A stretch of 8,585 nt of DNA from Deltaproteobacteria bacterium (GCA_020342025.1 CP070840.1:1663565-1672149); one strand, 5' to 3'; positions 1-7,700 are shown, counted from the first letter of the stretch. Translations and numbers: made by a program. The notes: generated from the letters alone by a model not told the origin.

Positions 1-3000
1 GCAAAAGAGAAATCCCTGCAGGTTAATATTTTTGATTTTCAAAAATATCTGAGTGGTCTCTATGTGGAACAAGAGGTCATGGACAGCCTACTGGGGGATC
101 GAGATGTGGCAACCACAAGCCTGGAGGATATCAACCGATTACCCTACCTGAATTTCCCCCTCGATGATGAGGTCGCCTATGACCAAGAGAAAGTGTGGTC
201 CCAGCTCTTCTCCATCTATTTTAGTGAGATACTTCTAGAGCCTCTGATTCCCGACTCAGTGAAAACGGAGTGGAAGAAGAGATTCTCCATCAAGGGCTAC
301 TCTCCAGACTATATGCTTATGTACCTGGTGCAAAAGAGGCCTTTAGAAGCGACCACGTCTCAGTTGAGCAAGGACGTTGAGGAGTCAAGGCTGTCGGGGT
401 GTGCATTACCCCTTCTCGCCGATTATAAAGATTCCTTTGATTACCTGACACGGACGCTAAAAGTCCTGAACAGGATAAAAAGCAGGCGTTTCACGGGGAT
501 GCCGGAGATCTTTATGGCGCGACTGAGACAGCCCTTAGAAAACAAGAAGAGACGGTACCTCGCTTTGAATGATGTGTTAAGGCTCATGAGCAAAATAAAT
601 CGTCTGGAGAGCATAGAGGCCTATTTCAACCCTGATAGGATTGAGGGCGCTGAAACCAAGGTATTGGAAAATCTGGAAACCCTTCCCTTTTTTGGCTTTA
701 GCTACGGAGAATTGAAGGAGATCTTTCTTATCATCGTGGGCCATACAGCTATGGGACGGGTGCTATCCGGAAAAATGAATGAAAAGGCCCTGAAGCCCAT
801 CTCCGATCTGGCTCGAACATATGGGCAATCGCAGGCCCTCAATCTCCTCCGGTACTGCCGGCTCATGAGCATGGCTGAAACCGCAGCATCTAAAAGGAGC
901 GATCTTGATCAAGAGCAATTGGCCGAGCTCTTCGACCTCTACGAGTTCATGGTGAGGGTGGTAACAAGTGGAGAAATGGACTGGGACCGGCTTTTGGATG
1001 AGAGGATCAGCTCCATCGGCGGGATTCACAACAAAATCATTCGAAAGATCCTAAAGATGATGAATCATTTTCAGTTCCTCGACAACTGGTCTGAACTTAG
1101 AGACAAAGGGGAAATGGAGAAAGAATCGCTGGCTGATTACGATGAACAGAAACTGACCCGGATAGAGAATATCATCAAGCTTGTAACGGTCATAGAAGAC
1201 TTCGAGAACATGTTTCTAAAGGGTGATCCGTTACGGCTGCCCATATTTTACCGCAAATTCCTTGATATGGAATTCCATGGCACTGGCCATCTCTTTGAAA
1301 GAATGGACAGCGAGCTCGCTTTTATTCTTTTATGGATAACCGTGAATGTGTCCCGTGGTGAAGTGATAAATTTCAACCCTATCCTGGGAGACGTGGGGTC
1401 TTCTCATATTGACGGTCGAGTGAAGAGGGTGGAAGAGGAGGCGAAGGTTATTAACACCAGTTACTTGGACCTGGCCACACTAGCACAGTTGGGTGAGCAG
1501 CTATACGAAACCGGTACGTCGTTCATTTTGGGGACCGGCTTCCAGCTGAAAGTGAACGAAAGGACCCAGGCCCTGGATATCACTTACATAGACTTGCATG
1601 AAAACATCAAGCGTCTGGAATCCCTAAACAAGAAGTTCAAGGGTCACAAGATATCCGAAATACCTATAGAAAATCTCACGGCGTTAGATATTCTCTTTGC
1701 CAACTTGGAGAGCTTTTATCAGAGTCACTCGAGACTGCTTTCTCAGAATGACCCACAATTCAAGATACCCGCAAGACAAGAAGGGTGGTTCAGCAAAGTG
1801 GAGAAGCTGCGGGAAGACCTCAGGTCCAACTTCATAAGGGTCATTTTCCATCCAGAGAATATATACACCGACCTTGACCTCCTTTACCGTCACTGTCGTT
1901 CTCTGCTAGATTTCGTTCTTCCTGAATTGATGGCCCTTCAGGATTTGAAACTTCCCGGAAAGATTTATCTCAAATCTCCCATTATAGATCACACCCTCGC
2001 CAGCACCAGGAAGATCGAAGCCTTGGTGAGAAGAGATAGGGAGAGTTTGCAGGATACTAAGTTCCTGCACAAACTGGCGCAAAGGGAGTTCGGACCCTTG
2101 GCATCAGGGACTGTTGGTCTCAGTGAATCTCAGATCGAGACACTGGAGGCAATCATAGGGCATCTGGGAGGCAATCAAGCCCTCTTTGATGCCTTGATCA
2201 AGTCCTTCATATTCCGGGACCTGGGTTTGGTGCCGGCACTCAGAGAGAAACATAAGGATGAGATCAATCCGGCGAATCATGCCCTAACAGGTGCCTTTTT
2301 TTTGGAAAAGGAGAAGATACCCCTCAGGTATGGCATGGACAAGCGGGCCCAGGAGTACCTGTTGGTCCTTGTGCGAAACCATGATCTTCTTCATCATATG
2401 ATCAGGGGTGAATTTTCTGTTTACGCCATCCAGGAGGTGATTGATTTAGGGGACAGAGACCTGTTTGATGCATTTTTCATAAGCTCATTCATCATGTTCT
2501 CAGCCATGAGGGAGGATCTCATCCTGGAAGATTTGGCAGCACGCCTGTTTCTACTAAGAGACCTCAGCCATAAGATCATGAAGGGAGAAACGACGCTGGA
2601 AGATCGGCTTGATGAGATCTATACCCGAAGAGGGCGCCTTTACTATGCCCTGGAGGAATATGACCAGAGCGGTCTCCCAGAGAATATGACGCCCGTTGAA
2701 TACCTTGGGTCATGGAAAGGAGGTGAGTCCGAAGAGGCGCATTATGTTCCTGCCGGGAGAATGATTTACGCCATGGAGAGGATTTTCAGGTTGCGGGGAA
2801 TAAGGTATGTTGAATTCCCCGACTTAGCAAGCCTCCTGGTCAAAGTCCCACTCAAATTTATCTACAAAAAGAGAAGTTATCACGGGATTGGTTATTCCTC
2901 CTTTGAAAAGGAGCTCTTCGAGGCCCATCGCATATACAACACCCTCAAGGGTTTACCAGAGAGGGTAAGGTATTTCATTTTAGAGCACTTAGTTACTGAT

Positions 3001-3834
3001 GAAGTGCGCATATTTGGATTGGAAAATGTGGGGATCTATCTGAACTACGAAAACTTGATTAAGCTCCTTTTGATCGCCCTTTTAGGTTCACAAGAGTTCG
3101 AACGGGATCAAAGGCCCGTGTGCCTGAATTTCCTGCATATGGCAGATGAGATTGAGAAACGCTATGAGGCCGTGAATGAGACGCTGAGCAACATCTTGGT
3201 GGAAAAGCTATGGGACGATACGTATCCATTGAATCACTTTTTCAAGGCGAAGACGGGCCTTGTCATGGAAAAGGACATCTCTCAAAGGGTGCTTTCCATG
3301 GATTTCGTGGATAAGATCAACATATACCAGAAAATAGCCTATATGGGAACCATCACTGATGTGGAACAGCTCAAGAACTACTTCCACAACAGCCTTCGAT
3401 CGTTAAGGAGAAGCCCCTTTTATACTGAAGACTACGAACTGCACTTGGAAGAGGCCTATGATAAGAGATTGGTGGAGATTACAGACCTTATGCTGGATCA
3501 GGTAAAGCAGCAAATGGCTTTGCTGAATGACTTGAGAGAAATACAAAACCTCTTCTCCGATCTCATTGAGCGCACCTTGGAAATCGGATTTACGGATGAC
3601 CAGAGAAACCGACTGAGCGATCTTTATGAGGTGAGAAAAGATCAGATAAGGCGGAAAAAGCTGGAGGAGATTAACGCGCTCATTGAAACGATAGATGACA
3701 CGCATGAACTCAAGGATTACTGGGACAGTGTGAAATGGTATCTGATGAATAATCGGCCGTTCCTGGGAAAGGAATTTGAGAATCTTATATCGAAGAGATT
3801 TGATGAGGCGGCGCTAAGATTGAAAAAGGTTTGA
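1..3834 (+). CDS. Giant uncharacterised helical protein with a degenerate GlnD-like HD region (5' end outside window)
   Basis: The frame is open from base 1 to the TGA at 3832-3834 (1277 codons visible). The first candidate start, GTG at 64, has no ribosome binding site, and the codons before it read as ordinary protein, so the true start lies upstream. I do not recognise the protein as a whole. It is rich in charged helices, has no convincing signal peptide or membrane segment, and is probably cytoplasmic. Codons about 735-830 resemble the HD domain of GlnD-type uridylyltransferases: FRDLG (738-742) stands where LFHDIAK is expected, NHALTGA (759-765) where DHSxLGA is expected, and LVRNHDLL (790-797) where LVRxHLLM is expected. 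The HD dyad histidine is Arg739, and the later metal-ligand Asp is not evident, so phosphohydrolase activity is doubtful. No nucleotidyltransferase GS-x-DxD motif is visible. The last 140 codons are strongly helical and possibly coiled-coil. The gene converges on the operon to its right. Function unknown. Confidence 0.9.
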   Translation, partial: AKEKSLQVNIFDFQKYLSGLYVEQEVMDSLLGDRDVATTSLEDINRLPYLNFPLDDEVAYDQEKVWSQLFSIYFSEILLEPLIPDSVKTEWKKRFSIKGYSPDYMLMYLVQKRPLEATTSQLSKDVEESRLSGCALPLLADYKDSFDYLTRTLKVLNRIKSRRFTGMPEIFMARLRQPLENKKRRYLALNDVLRLMSKINRLESIEAYFNPDRIEGAETKVLENLETLPFFGFSYGELKEIFLIIVGHTAMGRVLSGKMNEKALKPISDLARTYGQSQALNLLRYCRLMSMAETAASKRSDLDQEQLAELFDLYEFMVRVVTSGEMDWDRLLDERISSIGGIHNKIIRKILKMMNHFQFLDNWSELRDKGEMEKESLADYDEQKLTRIENIIKLVTVIEDFENMFLKGDPLRLPIFYRKFLDMEFHGTGHLFERMDSELAFILLWITVNVSRGEVINFNPILGDVGSSHIDGRVKRVEEEAKVINTSYLDLATLAQLGEQLYETGTSFILGTGFQLKVNERTQALDITYIDLHENIKRLESLNKKFKGHKISEIPIENLTALDILFANLESFYQSHSRLLSQNDPQFKIPARQEGWFSKVEKLREDLRSNFIRVIFHPENIYTDLDLLYRHCRSLLDFVLPELMALQDLKLPGKIYLKSPIIDHTLASTRKIEALVRRDRESLQDTKFLHKLAQREFGPLASGTVGLSESQIETLEAIIGHLGGNQALFDALIKSFIFRDLGLVPALREKHKDEINPANHALTGAFFLEKEKIPLRYGMDKRAQEYLLVLVRNHDLLHHMIRGEFSVYAIQEVIDLGDRDLFDAFFISSFIMFSAMREDLILEDLAARLFLLRDLSHKIMKGETTLEDRLDEIYTRRGRLYYALEEYDQSGLPENMTPVEYLGSWKGGESEEAHYVPAGRMIYAMERIFRLRGIRYVEFPDLASLLVKVPLKFIYKKRSYHGIGYSSFEKELFEAHRIYNTLKGLPERVRYFILEHLVTDEVRIFGLENVGIYLNYENLIKLLLIALLGSQEFERDQRPVCLNFLHMADEIEKRYEAVNETLSNILVEKLWDDTYPLNHFFKAKTGLVMEKDISQRVLSMDFVDKINIYQKIAYMGTITDVEQLKNYFHNSLRSLRRSPFYTEDYELHLEEAYDKRLVEITDLMLDQVKQQMALLNDLREIQNLFSDLIERTLEIGFTDDQRNRLSDLYEVRKDQIRRKKLEEINALIETIDDTHELKDYWDSVKWYLMNNRPFLGKEFENLISKRFDEAALRLKKV

Positions 3835-3880
3835 GCGAATGAAGGAGCATTTACCTGCCGGTGCCATCTAGCGATTCCAT

Positions 3881-4909
3881 TTAAGGCGCCAAAACAATCT
3901 TCCCAAACTGCTCACCCCGCTCCAACAATGCATAGGCTTCACGACCCTTGCTCAACGGTAGCACCCTGTCCAGCACGGTCTTGAGCTTACCCTCCCACAG
4001 CAAGGCCGTTACATCTCGGAAGTCCTGGTGCGTCCCCATGGTGCTTCCAATGAGACTGATCTGTTTGCCAAAAATGTAGCGAATATCTATCTCAGTCTGG
4101 GGTCCGCTCGTGTTGCCGATTATGACGATTCGCCCGCCACGGGCAACGGCTCTCATACTGGTGTTTAGGGTTGCCCTGCCCACGTTGTCCACCACAACGT
4201 CTACGCCTCGCTTGCCTGTGAGCTTGGTTATCTCGCGTGCCCAGTCTACCTTTGAGCGATCCAAAACAACATCAGCACCCAGTTCGTGCGCCCTCTCTCC
4301 TTTTTGGGCGTCGCTTGCCACAACATAGACAATGGCTCCGGCCAATTTGGCAATCTGTATCGCCATGCTGTTCACCCCGCCTCCAGCGCCCACAACCAGC
4401 ACAGACTCCCTTGCGCGAAGCTTAGCCCTATGAATGAGCATCCGCCAGGCCGCCAGCGTAACCAATAGAGGCGCGGCAGCTGCGGGAAAATCAAGGGTAT
4501 CAGGCATGGATGCCAGATTTCCTGCCGGGACTGTTAGGTACTCGGCAAAACCACCTTTCGTCTGTTCACCTAAGATGTGGTAACCGGGACTGATACTATC
4601 CTCCCCCCGACGGGTAAATTCGTCCTCCACCGTGTTGATGCCGGGATCCACCACAACGCGGTCACCCACCTGCCATCCGGCCACACCTTTTCCCAATCCA
4701 GCCACGACACCAGCCACATCAGCACCACCCCAGTGGGGCAACGCCAGTTTCAGGCCCGGCCACCCGCGCCGCACCCACACATCCAAGTGGTTAATGGCGC
4801 AGGCCTTGACCTGAAGGAGAACTTCGCCCTGCTTAGGCTTTGGTTCAGGCACGTCTGCTTGCTGGAGGACATCCATTTCGCCGTGTTCATAAAAACAGAG
4901 CGCTTTCAT
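3881..4909 (-). CDS. MDR-superfamily (zinc-type alcohol dehydrogenase / quinone oxidoreductase-like) NAD(P)-dependent oxidoreductase
   Basis: A 342-residue medium-chain dehydrogenase/reductase, predicted to be a cytoplasmic NAD(P)H-linked oxidoreductase. The GroES-like N-terminal part (about 1-150) has ACAINHLDVW (36-45) and GGADVAGVV (61-69). The Rossmann part follows, with VLVVGAGGGV (170-179), ELGAD (209-213) and GGRIVIIG (258-265). The C-terminal FGKIVLAP is typical, and length is normal for the family. Two oddities: the structural-zinc loop (about 89-108) has lost all its usual cysteines, and the last glycine of the dinucleotide motif is Asn180 (AAC). I chose ATG at 4909 because MKAL is the usual family start and a GGAG lies 8 bases upstream. 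An in-frame ATG at 4945 would add 12 basic residues and overlap the preceding gene. It is the last gene of the fumC operon, starting 2 bases after the acyl-CoA dehydrogenase stop. Substrate is unknown; enoyl-CoA, alcohol or quinone-like compounds are possible. Confidence 0.9.
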   Translation of the reverse strand: MKALCFYEHGEMDVLQQADVPEPKPKQGEVLLQVKACAINHLDVWVRRGWPGLKLALPHWGGADVAGVVAGLGKGVAGWQVGDRVVVDPGINTVEDEFTRRGEDSISPGYHILGEQTKGGFAEYLTVPAGNLASMPDTLDFPAAAAPLLVTLAAWRMLIHRAKLRARESVLVVGAGGGVNSMAIQIAKLAGAIVYVVASDAQKGERAHELGADVVLDRSKVDWAREITKLTGKRGVDVVVDNVGRATLNTSMRAVARGGRIVIIGNTSGPQTEIDIRYIFGKQISLIGSTMGTHQDFRDVTALLWEGKLKTVLDRVLPLSKGREAYALLERGEQFGKIVLAP

Positions 4910-4911
4910 GT

Positions 4912-6093
4912 CTAAATCTCCACCTCTCTTCTTTCCTCGCCCCATTTTTTTATCAATTCTCTGAATATGATCAGTTTCTGGACGTCTTGGGTCCCTTCGC
5001 CCAGCGAGGCAGCCCAGGCATCCATAGGATACTTGTGGATAGGATGCTCAAAGATCACGGAAGCGGCCCCAAAGAGGTCAGCCGCCCAAAGGCCCACCTC
5101 GCGTGCCAACATCACGCCCAAATACTTGGCCATGGAGGAGCCGAGCCGAAAATCCTTTCCCTGATCTTTTTCCCAGCAGGCCTTCCATAACATGAGCCTT
5201 GCAGATTCAATCCTCGCGTAAAAGTCAGCGATCTCAAAGGCCTTGGCCTGAAAGTCGACGATCCTTTTCCCGAAGATCTGCCGCCTCCTGGCATGATCAA
5301 GCGCCAAATCGAAAGCACCTGTTGCCGTTCCCAGAGCCATGGCGCTGATAAGGATTCGGCTGTCTGTGAAAATCGACAAGACCTGTTGCAGTCCCCTACC
5401 ACGATTGCCGAGGAGATTTTCACCTGGCACAAAAACATCTTTAAACTGGAGCCTCGTGAGATCAGAAGGAATCCAAACCTGTTTATGGAGTTTTCGACGA
5501 GAAACCCCCTCAACGGAAAGATCCACCAAAAACATGGAGAGTCTTTTGTTTCTAGTCTCCTCAGGATCTGAGACGGCCGTGATAACAGCCAAATCGCTGA
5601 TCGCTCCGTTTGTCACGTAGGCTTTGCTTCCTTTGATCAACCAGCCTCCCTTTACCTTTGCGGCCTGGCAGGCCACATTGGCCACATCACTTCCTGCTGT
5701 GAGCTCGGTATTCCCGAGGCACATCAAGGTTTTTCCCTGTATGGCTGAATCGAGATGGGCTCCTTTCTGTTTCTCATTACCGAACAGCAATAACCCTTTA
5801 GTTCCTAAGGATGTGTGGGCGCCAAAGGCCACGGCAACCCCAGGCGAGAGTTTTGAAAGGCTCTCCACCAGAATAGCCTGTTTCAGGGATGCTTGCTCAA
5901 GGAAGTGATGCCCATTTTTGTCGAATCCGAGCCACTCATTGCCAGCCAGATCCTTAAAAAAACCCCGAGGGACAGCCCCCTCATCGTACCACCTGGAAAG
6001 GTGTGGCCTCAGATCTGCGTCAAGATAGGCTTCAAAGTTTTTCAGGTCTTCCGCATATTCGTCAGGAGCTAAGAAATGCAAATCCAAATCCAT
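4912..6093 (-). CDS. Acyl-CoA dehydrogenase family protein
   Basis: A 393-residue FAD-dependent acyl-CoA dehydrogenase of normal length. It is expected to oxidise an acyl-CoA to the 2,3-enoyl-CoA and pass electrons to electron-transfer flavoprotein. The helical N-terminal domain (about 1-120) is divergent and lacks the common LTEEQ-type opening. The beta domain shows TELTAGSD (129-136; usual form TEPxAGSD) and KAYVTNG (157-163). The C-terminal helical domain shows HARRRQIFGKRIVDFQ (267-282), matching the usual RxQFGxPIxxFQ. SLGEGTQDVQ (363-372) supplies Glu366 at the position of the MCAD-type catalytic glutamate in YEGTxxIQ, so the enzyme is probably active. The ATG follows the fumC stop directly, with a strong GGAGGG ribosome binding site inside the end of fumC. 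Substrate is not determinable: short-chain, branched, dicarboxylic and alicyclic acyl-CoAs are all possible. The pairing with fumarase and an MDR enzyme favours a catabolic route. Confidence 0.94.
   Translation of the reverse strand: MDLDLHFLAPDEYAEDLKNFEAYLDADLRPHLSRWYDEGAVPRGFFKDLAGNEWLGFDKNGHHFLEQASLKQAILVESLSKLSPGVAVAFGAHTSLGTKGLLLFGNEKQKGAHLDSAIQGKTLMCLGNTELTAGSDVANVACQAAKVKGGWLIKGSKAYVTNGAISDLAVITAVSDPEETRNKRLSMFLVDLSVEGVSRRKLHKQVWIPSDLTRLQFKDVFVPGENLLGNRGRGLQQVLSIFTDSRILISAMALGTATGAFDLALDHARRRQIFGKRIVDFQAKAFEIADFYARIESARLMLWKACWEKDQGKDFRLGSSMAKYLGVMLAREVGLWAADLFGAASVIFEHPIHKYPMDAWAASLGEGTQDVQKLIIFRELIKKWGEERREVEI
4918..4921 (-). promoter_or_regulatory. Ribosome binding site GGAG deciding the MDR gene start
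   Basis: GGAG lies 8 bases upstream of the ATG at 4909, within the last codons of the acyl-CoA dehydrogenase gene. It supports a start at 4909 over the in-frame ATG at 4945, which lies well inside the upstream gene. Confidence 0.75.
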
Positions 6094-7479
6094 CTATTTC
6101 CCTCCGTGGATCATCTCGTCTAATAACGTGTTGAGTTCGTCTTCTGGCAGAACCTGTTTTTCCAAGGCAACTTCTCTCACGGTCATTTTTTTCTCATGGG
6201 CCTCCTTTGCGATGGACGCCGCCCTGTCATATCCGATAACCGGCACCATTACGGTGGCTATGGCAAGACTCTGTTCCAAATGGGCGGCACACCTCTCTGA
6301 GTTCGCTGAAATTCCGTCCACACATTTTTCTGCCAATGCTCTTGTTGCGGAGGAAAGAAGATGAATCGATTGCAGGAGATTGTGAGCGATGACCGGGAGC
6401 ATGGCATTAAGCTCGAAATATCCTCCCTGCCCCGAAAAAGTGATAGCCGCATCGTTGCCGATCACTTGCGCAGCCGTCTGGATGACGGCCTCAGGGATCA
6501 CCGGATTCACCTTTCCTGGCATAAAGGAAGAGCCGGGTTGAAGGGAAGGAATATTGATTTCTCCCAGCCCACATCGGGGGCCGGATGAGAGCCACCTGAT
6601 ATCGTTAGCTATCTTGATGAGGCTAACGGCAAAGGTCTTAAGGACACCGCTGGTTTGCACAGCCCCATCTTGTGCGGCCTGGGCCTCAAAATGATTTAGG
6701 GCCTTTTTGAAGGGGCAACCCATCTCTCTAGAGATGTGGGCGATGACTCTGGGGGCAAACTCGGGGTGGGTATTCAGTCCCGTACCTACTGCCGTACCCC
6801 CCAAGGTAAGTTCCGATAGGGCCTCTTCCGCACCATGGATTCTACTTACACCCCATTCCACCTGCCTGGCATAGCCGCTGAATTCCTGGCCTAAGGACAT
6901 GGGAACAGCGTCCTGCAGGTGGGTCCGGCCAATTTTTCTCACATGGGCAAATTCTTCGGCCTTGCCCTTCAAACTCTTATGAAGATTTCGCATAGCGGGA
7001 ATAAGACGGTCTGTAAGGGTGGTTAGGGCCGCTATGTGAATGGCAGAGGGGATAACGTCGTTGCTGGACTGACCTAGGTTGACGTGGTCGTTGGGGTGTA
7101 CTGGGCTTTTGCCGCCCCTTTTCCCAGTGAGGATCTCGTTGGCACGACCAGCGATCACCTCGTTTGCATTCATATGGGTAGACGTACCTGATCCCGTCTG
7201 GAACACATCTATGACAAATTGGTCATCCAATTTGCCCACTGTGACTTCTTCCGCGGCCCCGACAATTGCGTCAGCCAGTTCCGCATCCAGCAATTGCAGC
7301 TCAAGGTTAACCCGAGCGGCATGCTTTTTTATCATGCCCAATGCCCCTATGAAAGGCGAAGGAAATCTGAGACCGCTGATATCAAAGTTTTCTGCGGCCC
7401 GCTGGGTCTGCGCCCCATAATAGGCCTCTTCAGGAACCAAGACCGATCCCATGGTATCTTCTTCTTCCCTGGATTTCAT
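6094..7479 (-). CDS. fumC: Class II fumarate hydratase (fumarase C)
   Basis: A 461-residue homotetramer-type fumarase of normal length, catalysing reversible hydration of fumarate to (S)-malate without an Fe-S cluster. Family motifs appear in order: ExDTMGxVxVP near the N-terminus, QTGSGTSTHMN (94-104), HPNDHVNLGQSSND (128-141), GRTHLQDA (184-191, with His187 equivalent to E. coli His188), GGTAVGTGLNTHPEF (227-241), and the superfamily signature GSSFMPGKVNP (316-326), whose Ser317 corresponds to the catalytic loop serine Ser318 and which is followed by Lys323 and Asn325. The segment after the signature (VIPEAVIQ, GNDAAI) resembles the fumarase of mycobacteria more than that of E. coli. Aspartase is an alternative within the superfamily, but GxGLNTHPEF and the SSGPRCGLGEI segment favour fumarase. 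The ATG is kept because the N-terminal motif requires it. The ribosome binding site is modest (GGGGGT, 6 bases upstream). It is the first gene of a three-gene operon; its last codons (GGA GGG AAA) also form the ribosome binding site of the next gene. Confidence 0.96.
   Translation of the reverse strand: MKSREEEDTMGSVLVPEEAYYGAQTQRAAENFDISGLRFPSPFIGALGMIKKHAARVNLELQLLDAELADAIVGAAEEVTVGKLDDQFVIDVFQTGSGTSTHMNANEVIAGRANEILTGKRGGKSPVHPNDHVNLGQSSNDVIPSAIHIAALTTLTDRLIPAMRNLHKSLKGKAEEFAHVRKIGRTHLQDAVPMSLGQEFSGYARQVEWGVSRIHGAEEALSELTLGGTAVGTGLNTHPEFAPRVIAHISREMGCPFKKALNHFEAQAAQDGAVQTSGVLKTFAVSLIKIANDIRWLSSGPRCGLGEINIPSLQPGSSFMPGKVNPVIPEAVIQTAAQVIGNDAAITFSGQGGYFELNAMLPVIAHNLLQSIHLLSSATRALAEKCVDGISANSERCAAHLEQSLAIATVMVPVIGYDRAASIAKEAHEKKMTVREVALEKQVLPEDELNTLLDEMIHGGK
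6100..6105 (-). promoter_or_regulatory. Strong ribosome binding site GGAGGG of the acyl-CoA dehydrogenase gene, inside fumC
   Basis: GGAGGG ends 6 bases before the ATG at 6093 and is formed by the two glycine codons that end fumC. Only AAA and the TAG stop separate it from the next start. This fixes the start of the dehydrogenase and indicates translation coupled to fumC. Confidence 0.85.
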
Positions 7480-7499
7480 GATCCTACCCCCGCTTTATA

Positions 7500-7527
7500 A
7501 AGTTATTTTCCAAAGGATGTTTGTCAA
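7500..7527 (-). promoter_or_regulatory. Candidate sigma-70 promoter of the fumC operon
   Basis: On the minus strand a perfect TTGACA (7527 to 7522) is followed after 16 bases by TAACTT (7505 to 7500), a weak -10 match (3 of 6). A TATAAA further down is 22 bases from the -35 box and too distant. Transcription would begin near 7493, leaving a leader of about 14 bases before the fumC ATG. Position, orientation and the exact -35 support it; the poor -10 is the weak point. Confidence 0.4.
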
Positions 7528-7620
7528 TAGTTGTCCTTGTTCCATTAAAAGGATAACTGATCTAAAGAACGCAATAAAAGGCGGCCTTCTCCACCTCATA
7601 AAAAAACTTCCCAAGCTCTG

Positions 7621-7700
7621 TCATGGCGAGTCTCGGCCACAAGAGGAGGCGAAGCAATCTCGCATGACGGATTGCTTTGTCGCTTCACCAGTTGCAATGA
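7621..7700. repeat. Decayed palindromic intergenic repeat (GAAGCAATC...GATTGCTT type)
   Basis: AAGCAATC at 7652-7659 and its exact reverse complement GATTGCTT at 7670-7677 flank a 10-base loop. Outer arms TCATGGCGA (7621-7629) and TTGCAATGA (7692-7700) are complementary at 7 of 9 positions, and the arms between are unequal (22 versus 14 bases), so the element has degenerated. From memory, the layout matches a dispersed palindromic repeat with ends near GTCATTGCGAG and a core GAAGCAATCTC, found in intergenic DNA of many anaerobes. It has no coding content and may be a non-autonomous mobile relic. Transcribed, it would fold into a hairpin between korB and fumC. Confidence 0.6.

Noticed and set aside
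64..66. GTG at 64 as the start of the giant gene
   Set aside because: There is no Shine-Dalgarno sequence upstream, and the same frame is open with normal-looking codons back to base 1.
1309..1365. Transmembrane helix in the giant protein (ELAFILLWITVNV)
   Set aside because: The hydrophobic run is short and bordered by charged residues on both sides; it fits a buried amphipathic helix in a soluble protein.
763..1893. Minus-strand open frames within the giant gene
   Set aside because: Short, antisense to a long intact reading frame, and without recognisable motifs or ribosome binding sites.
3835..3880. Bidirectional terminator between the convergent giant gene and the MDR gene
   Set aside because: No stem-loop with a following T run could be found in the 46 bases on either strand.
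4910..4945. Longer MDR start with 12 extra basic residues
   Set aside because: It would overlap the acyl-CoA dehydrogenase gene by over 30 bases, and the family-typical MKAL start has a well-placed GGAG.
4110..5908. Numerous plus-strand open frames opposite the MDR and acyl-CoA dehydrogenase genes
   Set aside because: They are antisense shadows of two well-supported genes; their translations have low-complexity, Pro/Ser/Thr/His-rich composition and no family motifs.
7574..7592. Intrinsic terminator from the AAGG-CCG-CCTT stem followed by T-rich sequence in the korB direction
   Set aside because: Only four Watson-Crick pairs at the core plus weak A-T and G-T extension, and the T tract is broken; too weak to call.
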